Shown one piece after another: positions 45,516-53,833 of a stretch of DNA of 64,000 nt (position 1 is the stretch's first letter; the number at the start of each line of letters is the position of its first letter). Below the pieces are notes generated by a model, which was given only the letters and a program-made list of their open reading frames with translations, did no database searches and was not told where the DNA came from. A program made the translations under genes and the position numbers. The DNA is from Zhengella mangrovi (lineage in GTDB: Bacteria; Pseudomonadota; Alphaproteobacteria; Rhizobiales; Rhizobiaceae), in NCBI RefSeq assembly GCF_002727065.1, contig NZ_PDVP01000010.1, positions 1 through 64,000 of the forward strand, written 5' to 3'.

Positions 45516-47057
45516 TCAGAGGCTGTCGAGGAACCTGCGGGCATCGTCGCGAAATGCCTTCTTCCGGTCCTCGCCCATGCGATCGAGCGTGCGATACATC
45601 ATGGCCATGCGGGCATTTCCGGCCAGGCGCTGGCGATTGCGGTCGAGGAAATCCCAGTAGAGGTAATTGAACGGGCAGGCCGATTCTCCGCTCTTCTTCT
45701 TCACGGCGTAGCGGCATCCACCGCAATAATCCGACATGCGGTCGATGTAGCTGCCAGACGCGGCATAGGGCTTGGACGCAAAGAGGCCGCCGTCTGCCCA
45801 GAGGATCATGCCGACGACATTGGGCATTTCCACCCATTCATAGGCATCCCAGTAGACCAGCAGGTACCATTCCTGCACCTCCCGGGGGTCGAGGCCGGCA
45901 AGCAGGCAGAAGTTGCCGATGATCATGAGGCGCTGGATGTGGTGGGCGTAGGCGTTGGCGCGGGTTTCGCCGATGGCCTGCGCGAGGCAATTCATCTCCG
46001 TTTCGCCGGTCCAGAAGAAATCCGGCAGCTTGCGCCGCGCCTGGAGCTTGTTGGAAGAGGCGTAGTCCGGCATGTTCAGCCAGTAGATGCCTCGGATGAA
46101 CTCGCGCCAGCCGATGATCTGGCGGATAAAGCCTTCCACGGCGTTGAGCGGCGCCTCGCCTTCGTGCCAGGCCTGTTCTGCCCGCCGGCAGCATTCGCGC
46201 GGGTCCAGCAGGCCGCAGTTGATCAGCGCCGACAGGTGGGAGTGGAAGAGCAGGGGCTCACCCTGTTTCATGGCATCCTGCCAGGTACCGAAGCCGGGCA
46301 GCGCGTTCTTCACGAACCAGTCGAGGTAGTGCAGCGCCTGGCGGCGGGTGACCGGATAGTTGAAGGGTTCGAGATCGCCGAAATGATCCGCGAACTCCTG
46401 GCCGACCAGATCAAGGACGGCACGGGTGGTGTCATCCACCGCGTAATCCGGGCGTTCGGGGACGGCGACGTCATTGGGCAGGGGCTCGCGGTTCTCGCTG
46501 TCGAAATTCCATTCGCCGCCTTCCGGACCGTCGTCCCGCATCAGGTAGCCGGTGCGCCTGCGCATCTCGCGATAGAAATACTCCATGCGCAGCGCCTTGC
46601 GGCCGTCGGCCCAGGCGAGGAACGTCTCGTGGTCACAGAGGAACCGCGTGTCGGGCCGGATCTCGACATCCGGTCCCAGGGTCTCGCTCCAGTCACGCAT
46701 CATCTGCAGGACGCGCCATTCGCCGGGTTCGGTCATGATCACCCGGGTGGGCCCGTGGCGCTTCACGGCCGCCTTCAGGGCGGTCTCGAGCGATGTGCCG
46801 GCGGGGTCGCCATAGACGGCATAGTCCACCTCCACGCCCTTTTCCTGAAGTGTCCGGGCGAAATGGCGCATCGCGGCAAACAGGAAGGCGATCTTCTTCT
46901 TGTGGTGCTTCACATAGGTGGCCTCGGCGGTGACCTCGGCCATGACCACGATGTCGCCCTTCGAGAGGTCCTCGAGCGCCGACAGATCTCCGGACAACTG
47001 GTCGCCCAGAACAAGGCGGAGGGTCCTGGCCCCTTGCGGCGGCGATGCGCTAACCAT
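45516..47057 (-). CDS. phrB: Iron-sulfur (6-4) photolyase / FeS-BCP cryptochrome
   Basis: A 513-residue FAD protein of the PhrB class: N-terminal alpha/beta domain RTLRLVLGDQLSGDLSAL, VKHHKKKIAFLFAAMRHFA, TEPGEWRVLQMM; C-terminal FAD domain INCGLLDP, GFIRQIIGWREFIRGIYW, YAHHIQRLMIIGNF. Four cysteines for the 4Fe-4S cluster are in EMNCLAQAI, DYCGGCRY and SACPFNYLYWDF. It repairs UV (6-4) photoproducts with light. ATG 47057 has AGGGA five bases ahead; the frame also opens with a TTG seven codons earlier, which is less likely. Confidence 0.93.
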   Translation of the reverse strand: MVSASPPQGARTLRLVLGDQLSGDLSALEDLSKGDIVVMAEVTAEATYVKHHKKKIAFLFAAMRHFARTLQEKGVEVDYAVYGDPAGTSLETALKAAVKRHGPTRVIMTEPGEWRVLQMMRDWSETLGPDVEIRPDTRFLCDHETFLAWADGRKALRMEYFYREMRRRTGYLMRDDGPEGGEWNFDSENREPLPNDVAVPERPDYAVDDTTRAVLDLVGQEFADHFGDLEPFNYPVTRRQALHYLDWFVKNALPGFGTWQDAMKQGEPLLFHSHLSALINCGLLDPRECCRRAEQAWHEGEAPLNAVEGFIRQIIGWREFIRGIYWLNMPDYASSNKLQARRKLPDFFWTGETEMNCLAQAIGETRANAYAHHIQRLMIIGNFCLLAGLDPREVQEWYLLVYWDAYEWVEMPNVVGMILWADGGLFASKPYAASGSYIDRMSDYCGGCRYAVKKKSGESACPFNYLYWDFLDRNRQRLAGNARMAMMYRTLDRMGEDRKKAFRDDARRFLDSL

Positions 47058-47214
47058 GAAATCCCTTTCGCGCTGCAATGCACCCCGCGGCGATATAGGG
47101 TGAGGATGCCAACTCGGCCAAATATCTGTTCCGGTTGGGCGCTCTTTCCGGGCGTGGCCGGATTCCGGGATCGCCGGGGTCCGGCCAGCGGACGGGAGTT
47201 TGCCGGTCCTGCCG

Positions 47215-49389
47215 CTACCGCGAAAGATTGCTGCGGCGCGGGCGGACCAGGCCGGCCGGCGTCACGTCGAGCGCCCGCGCACCGGCCCGGCGCAGGCCTT
47301 CGGCGGTGACCAGTTCCCAACGGAAGGGATCGTCCGGATCCGCATGGCGCCGTGCCAGCGTTCCGCCTTCCTCGGGGGCGGCGAGATGAATCCGGGCCTT
47401 CGCCGCCGACAGTTGCCGCACGGTCCGCCAGACCCTTTCGCCCTCCGGTCCGTCCAGCTCGATGAGGTCTCCGGTGCGCAGGCGCATCACCAGCTTGCCG
47501 CCGATGCGTCCCTTTTCCCAGATCGGGCGCCAGTCCTTGCGCGCGGTCTCCGCGCGGGTGGCGCAAAAGCCGACCCACCTGCCGGAAGGAAGCACCACGA
47601 TGTCCATGAAGGCATTTCCCGCCGGCATGACCCAGGCGATGCCGCCCGCCACGGGCCAAGCCATGCGGGTAGCCCGCGCGATGCGCACACGCCGGATTCC
47701 GGTCGTCCGGGACAAGTCCTGCAGCGCCTCGATCCGGCTCGTGCCCGTGTCCCGGTGCTCCAGGGCTTCGAGGATCCGTTCGCGCAAAGCCGGATCGACG
47801 ATGCGCCTGGCCTGCGCCTTGGACAGGGTGGTCAACGGGCGACGGCAGTGCAGATGCGCGGTGCCGTCACGGGAGAGGGTTGCGCCATACCGGGTTTCCC
47901 CGGTGGCCGTCTTCTTCCTGCCGCCGGCGTGGGTGACCGTGGCATTCTCAAGGAAGGCCAGGACCCGGGCGGCATCCGGTTTCCTGCCCGTGGCGAGGAA
48001 AAGCGCCAGCAGTGCATCGACGGCATGGTTGCGGTTGTCGGCAAGGGATTTGGCGGATGGCCCCGCTTGCCCTTCCGGAGCGATGGACCGGCGAAGGGCG
48101 GCAATGCCGGACGGGTGGACCCATTGAACGCGGGCGCCGGGCCAGCGGCGAGCGATCATCCGGCCGGCGGCGGCAGCGAGACGTTGCATCGCGGCCCGGC
48201 GATCCGGCATGGCATGGGCCATCGGCCCGTTGCGCCCGGCCACGGCGCCCGGCCTGGTGTTCTGGCGCCACCGGGCCTGCCCGGCAAAGGCCTCCTCCGG
48301 CGTCCGGTTCGCCTTCTGGCGGTTGGCGAAGGCATGGCACAGGACGAGGTTGGCGGCCGCGGTGGCTCCGCCCCGGGAGACGGGCAGGACGTGGTCGATC
48401 TCGTGCAGGCCGGAAAACAGATCAGCCCGTTTCAGGTTGCGGCCGCTGTATGGGCAGACCGCCTGTCCATTTGCCGCGGCCTCCTGGCGGGCGAGCAGGG
48501 CGAGAACCACCCGGCGATGGCGGGTGGGCCGCAGGCCGCGCCGGCGCAGCAGGTCCCAGGCCCACGGCGGCATGGCATGGCGCGCCGATAGCCCTTCACC
48601 GGACGGCAGGGGCAGCGGGCGCTCGAGCACGACCGACCGGGGGGTGCCGAAGCGGCGCTCCATGGCGTTCATGCACTGGCGCAACTGTGCGAGCACGACG
48701 GCGGTGCGACGGTCCTCCCGGGGCGGGCGTTCGACGCGCCGGCCCTCGTCCTGAAAGGCGGCATGAATGGTGTCGAAGAGCGTGTCGCTCAACCGTGTTG
48801 GGCTGAATTGCCGTTGCGCCGTCCAGATCGCGCGGAATTCTGCGATCACATCGGTCCGCCGGATTTCAGGGGGCGGATCGACGATCCCTTTGAGACCAAG
48901 ACGGTGGCGCACCGCCCTGCGCCCCCGCACCGGCCCCCGGTGGCGGATGGCCAGATGTTCGCCCAGCGTTCGCAGGCCGGGTCCGGCGATTTCGCCCGGC
49001 GGCGAGGTGCCGGCAATCGGCCGGCCACGGCGCTTGTGCAGGTGCATCAGCAGCCGTCCCAGCGCGTGGAGCGAGACGGGGCGGTCAAGCGCGCGACGCC
49101 GCAACTCGTAAGGATCGAGCCGGAACAGGCGGGCAGACGCCTTGCCGACGGGGGGCAGGAGCCCTGCCTTGCGCAGGCAGGCAGCGAACTGCCGTCGGCG
49201 CTCCCGGCGCCGCTTGCGATAACGGCCCTGCTTTCGCCGCAAGCCAAGGCGCGCCACCGCCTGTGCCGGCTGCGCCGGCAGGATCCGCGCGCCGGCGAAA
49301 AGAGGCTCCAGTCGACCGTCCGCGCCTGTCCGTCCGGCGGCAAGACCGATGGAGCCCGTGCCGAGGTCGAACGAGAAACGCAGAACCAT
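47215..49389 (-). CDS. Compact Cas9-like RuvC/HNH nuclease without a CRISPR locus
   Basis: A 724-residue, arginine-rich protein with Cas9 domain order. RuvC-I is FSFDLGTGSIGLA (Asp8); the bridge helix is RLGLRRKQGRYRKRRRERRR (47-66); a short recognition part follows (LDPYELRRRALDRPVSLHAL, 91-110, to about 225). RuvC-II is SVVLERPLP (Glu256); HNH is VCPYSGRNLK ... HEIDHVLPVSRGG (Asp332, His333) with Asn347 and ANRQKANRTP; RuvC-III is NRNHAVDALL (His455, Asp458). The C-terminal part (KLVMRLRTGDLIEL; GARALDVTPAGLVRP) resembles the WED/PI region of type II-C Cas9. No PLMP domain precedes RuvC-I, arguing against IscB. Start: AGGGGGAA lies just before ATG 49389; a longer frame to 49464 adds 25 non-conserved residues. 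Known Cas9s are about 1000 residues or more, apart from small II-D-like forms. No cas1, cas2, csn2 or array is nearby; G+C and codon use look like the neighbours. Confidence 0.85.
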   Translation of the reverse strand: MVLRFSFDLGTGSIGLAAGRTGADGRLEPLFAGARILPAQPAQAVARLGLRRKQGRYRKRRRERRRQFAACLRKAGLLPPVGKASARLFRLDPYELRRRALDRPVSLHALGRLLMHLHKRRGRPIAGTSPPGEIAGPGLRTLGEHLAIRHRGPVRGRRAVRHRLGLKGIVDPPPEIRRTDVIAEFRAIWTAQRQFSPTRLSDTLFDTIHAAFQDEGRRVERPPREDRRTAVVLAQLRQCMNAMERRFGTPRSVVLERPLPLPSGEGLSARHAMPPWAWDLLRRRGLRPTRHRRVVLALLARQEAAANGQAVCPYSGRNLKRADLFSGLHEIDHVLPVSRGGATAAANLVLCHAFANRQKANRTPEEAFAGQARWRQNTRPGAVAGRNGPMAHAMPDRRAAMQRLAAAAGRMIARRWPGARVQWVHPSGIAALRRSIAPEGQAGPSAKSLADNRNHAVDALLALFLATGRKPDAARVLAFLENATVTHAGGRKKTATGETRYGATLSRDGTAHLHCRRPLTTLSKAQARRIVDPALRERILEALEHRDTGTSRIEALQDLSRTTGIRRVRIARATRMAWPVAGGIAWVMPAGNAFMDIVVLPSGRWVGFCATRAETARKDWRPIWEKGRIGGKLVMRLRTGDLIELDGPEGERVWRTVRQLSAAKARIHLAAPEEGGTLARRHADPDDPFRWELVTAEGLRRAGARALDVTPAGLVRPRRSNLSR

Positions 49390-49833
49390 GTCCGTTCCCC
49401 CTGTTCCGGGTCTTCGGGCATCGTCATTCAATGCCGCGGCAACGCCAATGGCGCTTTCGCGCATGGTGCGAAGACGCCATTCCTGGACGGGAGGAAGAAT
49501 GCTTGCCTGACCGCTCCGGAAAGTGCGTTCCCTCCGGCAACCAGGCGAACGCCGTCACCCGGGGGCGGGCTCCGGTCTGCCCCCGCATGGCCGGTCGCGA
49601 CGTGTGCGGGCGGGGCGGCCATGCGGTCCGGACCGGGTTTGCCAGCGCGAGGGGGCGTTGCGGATCGGGACCCACGTGAAGAGGAGGGGCAGAGCAACGA
49701 AAGGATCCAATGAAATTGGGGAGCATCCAGCGGTCCGATGCCGGCGTCGTGGCCCCGTATCCCGGTTTTCGGCGATGCGTCCGGCTGGCGGGAGCCAGGG
49801 CAGGAGGCGGTGCGGAACTGCGGGACCATCGCG
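49390..49833 (-). other. Structured non-coding region upstream of the Cas9-like gene; candidate guide-like RNA
   Basis: These 444 bp between the LysR stop and the nuclease start hold no convincing gene. Inverted repeats seen: AATGGCG/CGCCATT with inner TTCGC/GCGAA (49447-49481); CGGGGGC/GCCCCCG (49560-49585); CCGCATGGCC/GGCCATGCGG, a perfect 10-bp stem (49583-49626); palindrome CGGTCCGGACCG (49624-49635); CCAAT/ATTGG (about 49705-49717). Several overlap and could be alternative folds. No regularly spaced direct repeats were found. Use as tracrRNA- or omega-RNA-like guide is inference from position only. Some of the structure may belong to the LysR 3' end or nuclease leader. Confidence 0.45.
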
Positions 49834-50715
49834 CTACAGGAACGAGGACCGGTCGCCCTCGACCTGCTCCTGGATGAACTTCACGACCGCCTGGATGCGC
49901 CGCAGCGGTTTCAGGGTTTCGTGGTAGACGATCCAGTAGGCCCGGCGGATCTGCGGGAAGCCTTCCACCGCAACGAGATCGTCGTGGTGCCTGGCAATAT
50001 AGCTGTGCAGGATGCCGAGCCCGGCTCCGGCGCGTACCGCTTCCATCTGGCCGAGCGCCGAGGAAATCTCGAAGCTCGAGCGCCAGTCGGGCGCCATTTC
50101 GCCGGCATAGTCGAGGGCGGGGCTGATTACCAGGTCCGGGACGTAGCCGACGAGGCGATGGCCGGCAATGTCGCCGGGACCGAAGGGGAGGCCGGACTGG
50201 GTGGCGTAGTCGCGGCTGGCATAGAGGCTGAGCGTGTAGTCGACCAGCTTGCCGGCCACCAGGCGGCCTTCGGCGGGGCGTTCCATGGTGATGGCGATAT
50301 CCGCCTCGCGGCGGGACAGGGAAAAGCTGCGCGGGACGGGAACGAGCTGGATGGTGAGGCCCGGATGGTCGCGGGCCAGCCGGCCGAGCCTCGGGGCCAG
50401 CCATGCGACGCCGAAGCCGTCGGGCGCGCCGATGCGCACGGTGCCCGACACGCCCTCGGCATCCGGCGCCAGGTCGGCGCGGGCGGCAATCATGCCAGCT
50501 TCCATCTCGTCGGCCGTGCGCAGGAAGCGCTCGCCCTCGGGTGTCAGTTCCGTTCCGGTGGTCTGCCGGTCGACCAGTTTCACGCCGAGGGCCTGCTCGA
50601 GCGCGGAAATGCGGCGCGAAACCGTGGCGTGATTCAGGCCAAGCCGCCGCGCAGCGCCCAGGATCTGGCCCGCGCGCGCCACGGCGAGGAAAATGCGAAC
50701 GTCGTCCCAGTTCAC
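49834..50715 (-). CDS. LysR-family regulator
   Basis: A 293-residue regulator: N-terminal winged helix (MNWDDVRIFLAVARAGQILGAARRLGLNHATVSRRISALE in parts, about residues 1-60) and a periplasmic-binding-like effector domain (90-290) with SGTVRIGAPDGFGVAWLAP. It is divergent from the methylmalonate-semialdehyde dehydrogenase gene with a LysR-type inverted repeat between, so control of that gene is likely. Confidence 0.9.
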   Translation of the reverse strand: MNWDDVRIFLAVARAGQILGAARRLGLNHATVSRRISALEQALGVKLVDRQTTGTELTPEGERFLRTADEMEAGMIAARADLAPDAEGVSGTVRIGAPDGFGVAWLAPRLGRLARDHPGLTIQLVPVPRSFSLSRREADIAITMERPAEGRLVAGKLVDYTLSLYASRDYATQSGLPFGPGDIAGHRLVGYVPDLVISPALDYAGEMAPDWRSSFEISSALGQMEAVRAGAGLGILHSYIARHHDDLVAVEGFPQIRRAYWIVYHETLKPLRRIQAVVKFIQEQVEGDRSSFL

Positions 50716-50739
50716 GGGCGCCTCCGATGATCCGCATTA

Positions 50740-50763
50740 AAGTTGATAGACTAGCTACAACTT
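50740..50763. promoter_or_regulatory. LysR-type operator between lysR and mmsA
   Basis: AAGTTG and CAACTT face each other across 12 bp (the TTG-N12-CAA form of a T-N11-A LysR box), 25 bp before the lysR start and about 120 bp before mmsA. Binding by the adjacent LysR protein is inferred. Confidence 0.6.
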
Positions 50764-50882
50764 CTTCAATTTCTGCACAACGGTTTTGGACTCCGGCGCG
50801 TTGCGCATGGCGTGTTCCTTGGACATGATGGCGCCATGGACAGGACCGGCCGCGGCCGGACATGAAAACGGGAGGACCCCCC

Positions 50883-52382
50883 ATGTATTCCATCGGACAC
50901 TATATCGACGGCGCGACCGTGGACGGCCAGAGCGGCCGCAAGGCAGACATCTTCAACCCGGCCACCGGCGAAGTGCAGGGCACGGTTGCCCTGGCCTCGA
51001 AGGCGGAACTGGACGATGCCGTGGCGCGTGCGGCGGAAGCGCAGAAGGGCTGGGGTGCGACCAACCCGCAGCGCCGCGCCCGCGTGATGATGAAATTCGC
51101 GGCGCTGATCAACGAGAACATGGACAAGCTGGCCGAAGCGGTCAGCCGCGAGCATGGCAAGACGCTGCCGGACGGGCGTGGAGACGTGCAGCGCGGGCTC
51201 GAGGTGATCGAGGTCTGCATGGGCGCGCCGCACCTGCTCAAGGGCGAGTACATGAACGACGGCGGCCCGGGCATCGATCTCTTCTCGATGCGCCAGCCGC
51301 TGGGTGTCGTGGCCGGCATCACGCCGTTCAACTTCCCGGCGATGATCCCGCTGTGGAAGATGGGTCCGGCGCTGGCCGCCGGCAACGCCATGATCCTCAA
51401 GCCGTCGGAGCGCTGCCCGACCACGTCGATGATGCTGGCGGAACTGCTGAAGGAAGCCGGCCTGCCGGACGGCGTGCTGCAGGTGGTCAACGGCGACAAG
51501 GAAGTCGTCGACGCCATTCTCGACAACGAGACGGTGCAGGCGGTCGGCTTCGTCGGCTCCACGCCGATCGCGCAGTACATCTATTCGCGCGCGGCGGCCA
51601 ACGGAAAGCGCGCCCAGTGCTTCGGCGGCGCCAAGAACCACATGATCATCATGCCCGATGCCGACATGGACAAGGCGGCGGACGCGCTGGTGGGTGCCGG
51701 CTACGGGGCGGCCGGTGAACGCTGCATGGCCATCTCGGTCGCGGTGCCGGTGGGAGACAAGACCGCCGACGCGCTGATCGAGCGCCTCGTGCCGCGCGTG
51801 GAGAAGCTGAAGGTCGGCCCCTACACCGCCGGTGAGGATGTCGACTACGGCCCGCTGATCACCGAGGCGGCAATGAACCGCGTCAAGGGCCTGATCGGCT
51901 CGGGCATCGAGCAGGGCGCGACGGCGGTGATGGACGGCCGCGACTTCTCGCTGCAGGGCTACGAGAACGGGTTCTTCGTCGGTCCGACGCTGTTCGACAA
52001 CGTCACGCCGGAGATGGACATCTACAAGGAAGAAATCTTCGGCCCGGTCCTGTCGACCGTGCGTGCCAAGACCTACGAGGACGCCCTGAAGCTGACCATG
52101 GACAACCCCTATGGCAACGGCACGTCGATCTTCACGGCCGATGGCGACACGGCACGGGACTTCGCCAACCGGGTGAACGTCGGCATGGTCGGCATCAATT
52201 TCCCGATCCCGGTGCCGCTCTCCTATTTCACCTTCGGCGGCTGGAAGAAGTCGGCCTTCGGCGACCTGAACCAGTATGGCCCGGATGCCTTCCGCTTCTA
52301 CACCAAGACCAAGACGGTGACGGCGCGCTGGTTCTCCGGCATCAAGGAAGGCGGCGAGTTCCACTTCAAGGCGATGGACTGA
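50883..52382 (+). CDS. mmsA: CoA-acylating methylmalonate-semialdehyde dehydrogenase
   Basis: A 499-residue aldehyde dehydrogenase. It turns methylmalonate semialdehyde (valine, inositol breakdown) or malonate semialdehyde into propionyl- or acetyl-CoA. Seen: GITPFNFPAMIPLWKMGPAL, KPSERCP, VGFVGSTPIA, FGGAKNHMIIMPDAD and the active cysteine in AAGERCMAISV; the usual general-base glutamate of hydrolytic ALDHs is absent at the FGGAKN position, which is the mark of the CoA-acylating group. GGGAGGA precedes ATG 50883. A terminator follows directly. Confidence 0.92.
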   Translation: MYSIGHYIDGATVDGQSGRKADIFNPATGEVQGTVALASKAELDDAVARAAEAQKGWGATNPQRRARVMMKFAALINENMDKLAEAVSREHGKTLPDGRGDVQRGLEVIEVCMGAPHLLKGEYMNDGGPGIDLFSMRQPLGVVAGITPFNFPAMIPLWKMGPALAAGNAMILKPSERCPTTSMMLAELLKEAGLPDGVLQVVNGDKEVVDAILDNETVQAVGFVGSTPIAQYIYSRAAANGKRAQCFGGAKNHMIIMPDADMDKAADALVGAGYGAAGERCMAISVAVPVGDKTADALIERLVPRVEKLKVGPYTAGEDVDYGPLITEAAMNRVKGLIGSGIEQGATAVMDGRDFSLQGYENGFFVGPTLFDNVTPEMDIYKEEIFGPVLSTVRAKTYEDALKLTMDNPYGNGTSIFTADGDTARDFANRVNVGMVGINFPIPVPLSYFTFGGWKKSAFGDLNQYGPDAFRFYTKTKTVTARWFSGIKEGGEFHFKAMD

Positions 52383-52414
52383 TCGTTTTCCGGGCAATAC
52401 CTGGTGCCTGAACA

Positions 52415-52441
52415 GGGCGGCCTTCCGGGGCCGCCCTTTTT
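52415..52441 (+). terminator. Intrinsic terminator of mmsA
   Basis: GGGCGGCC / GGCCGCCC stem (8 bp, 6-nt loop) followed by five T, 32 bp after the mmsA stop. Confidence 0.9.
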
Positions 52442-52617
52442 CGTGGGCGGCTTCCAACGAGGTGCTTCCTGCCCGTCGGGCAGGTTAACCATTCCGGCCA
52501 ACATTTGTCCCGTCGATGTCGTTTGCAGGATTTCTGCTAAAACAGGAATTGCCATTTGTTTCATATTACTGATTAATCCGGTTGCGGCTCCACGACAATC
52601 CAAGGGGGGATGTCACC

Positions 52618-52989
52618 ATGGCCAATCGGCTCAAATCGCTTCTTCTTCTGATCTTTTTCTCGCTTTCGGCGACCGGAACGGGTTTCGCGGCCGACAAGTA
52701 CGGCGCCATCGCCTATTCGCCTTCCAGTGGCGCCTGGGGATACTGGTACGACGCGAACAGCCAGGGCGCGGCGAACTCCAACGCGATGGCTGCCTGCCGG
52801 AAGCATGGCCGCGGCTGCAAGGTCGTCACCCACTTCCACAATGCCTGCGGCGCCGTCTATGCCGGCTCGAACGGCTGGGGCGCGGACTGGGGCAACAGCC
52901 GGAACCAGGCCGAGAGAAAGGCCGCGCGCCGTTGCTCGCAATACACCAGCGGCTGCAGGCTCGTCGCCTGGTCCTGTACGAGCCGCTGA
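52618..52989 (+). CDS. Small secreted DUF4189 protein
   Basis: A 123-residue protein: signal peptide MANRLKSLLLLIFFSLSATG ending near GFA, then a DUF4189 domain with YGAIAYSPSSGAWGYWYD, repeated ALA-like SNAMAACRKHG and AERKAARRCSQ blocks and six cysteines that can pair as disulfides outside the cytoplasm. AGGGGGGA precedes ATG 52618. Function of the family is not established. It has its own terminator. Confidence 0.85.
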   Translation: MANRLKSLLLLIFFSLSATGTGFAADKYGAIAYSPSSGAWGYWYDANSQGAANSNAMAACRKHGRGCKVVTHFHNACGAVYAGSNGWGADWGNSRNQAERKAARRCSQYTSGCRLVAWSCTSR

Positions 52990-53013
52990 CCGGTCTTCAC
53001 CAAAAGACGTTTG

Positions 53014-53049
53014 GCGCCCGGCGACGAAAGTGGCCGGGCGCATTTCTTT
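53014..53049 (+). terminator. Terminator of the DUF4189 gene
   Basis: A perfect 9-bp stem GCGCCCGGC / GCCGGGCGC with a 10-nt loop, then ATTTCTTT. It begins 24 bp after the stop codon. Confidence 0.75.
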
Positions 53050-53153
53050 CGGCGCATCGATTCGAAGCCGGCGCGCCGGAAGCATGAGGCTGTTTCGGAC
53101 AGTTCCCTTCTGCCGTTGGCGCCGGTTCCGTTCGCCTTCGCCCCGCCTGCCTG

Positions 53154-53819
53154 TTATTGCCCGCGCGCCATCGCCTCCAGCAGCGCCATCAGGCGCAGGG
53201 CCTCGTCATGGGCAAGGGTGCCGTCGCGCTCCAGGATGGCGTTGATGAGATCGAGGTGGTGGGCGGCGGCTTCGGCCAGGCTGTCGGGCCTTGCCGAAGC
53301 GAACCAGAAGCGCCGTGAATGGGTTTGCAGCGGCGCTGCGAGGCGCGCGGCATAGGCGTTGTCGGCCGCTTCCGCCAAGGCGAGATCGAACGCCTTGTCG
53401 GCGGCCAGGAAGGCGCGGGTGTCGCGGTCCGCCACCGCCTGCTGCATGGCCGCAGCGGCGCGGGCGAACCCCTGGGCGGCTGCCGGCGTCAGGTTCCGTG
53501 CCGCGGCCCGGGCGAGCACCGCTTCGACACCGCGCCGGGCCTCAAGGACCTTGATCCAGTCGCTTTCGATCAGCGGGGCAACGCGAATGCCGGCACGCGG
53601 GCGGATTTCCAGCAGGCCTTCCCAGGCAAGGCGCTGGATCGCTTCACGGACCGGCGTGCGGCCAAGGCCGACGAGGGCGATCAATGCGCCTTCGGTCGCC
53701 TGGCTGCCCGGTTCGAGGTCCAGCGTGACCAGGCTTTCCTCCAGCCTGCGGTAGGCCGCGTCGGCCTGGCTTTCAGGCTGCGTGGAGGCGGTTTCCTGCA
53801 ATGAATCCGGTCCTGTCAT
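53154..53819 (-). CDS. GntR-family (FCD) regulator of the hydroxyproline operon
   Basis: A 221-residue repressor: helix-turn-helix about residues 20-85 (GALIALVGLGRTPVREAIQRLAWEG in parts) and FCD domain (95-215). It is divergent from the hydroxyproline genes; the intervening region has two copies of the palindrome TGATATATCA, one close to each start codon, so it should repress itself and the operon. ATG 53819 fits the family length; a longer frame would read through the operators. Confidence 0.88.
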   Translation of the reverse strand: MTGPDSLQETASTQPESQADAAYRRLEESLVTLDLEPGSQATEGALIALVGLGRTPVREAIQRLAWEGLLEIRPRAGIRVAPLIESDWIKVLEARRGVEAVLARAAARNLTPAAAQGFARAAAAMQQAVADRDTRAFLAADKAFDLALAEAADNAYAARLAAPLQTHSRRFWFASARPDSLAEAAAHHLDLINAILERDGTLAHDEALRLMALLEAMARGQ

Positions 53820-53833
53820 TTTCTTTTCTTCGT

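Noticed and set aside
47156-47190. GGCCGGA/TCCGGCC repeat as terminator of the Cas9-like gene
   Set aside because: Only a 7-bp stem with a long loop and no T run in the transcript direction.
49390-49464. Extending the Cas9-like protein 25 residues upstream
   Set aside because: The extra residues are not Cas9-like, the start lies inside a hairpin, and AGGGGGAA stands just before ATG 49389 where RuvC-I begins.
49428-49829. Open frames in the gap upstream of the Cas9-like gene
   Set aside because: Proline/arginine-rich shadow-like translations without ribosome site or family likeness; they also cross the strong stems.
47215-49833. CRISPR array near the Cas9-like gene
   Set aside because: No regularly spaced direct repeats of 24-48 bp were found in either flank; the repeats present are inverted and single.
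50883-52382. MmsA-type enzyme as the missing 2-oxoglutarate semialdehyde dehydrogenase
   Set aside because: Sequence carries the CoA-acylating pattern (FGGAKN, GERCMA) and is linked to its own LysR gene, not to the hydroxyproline regulator.
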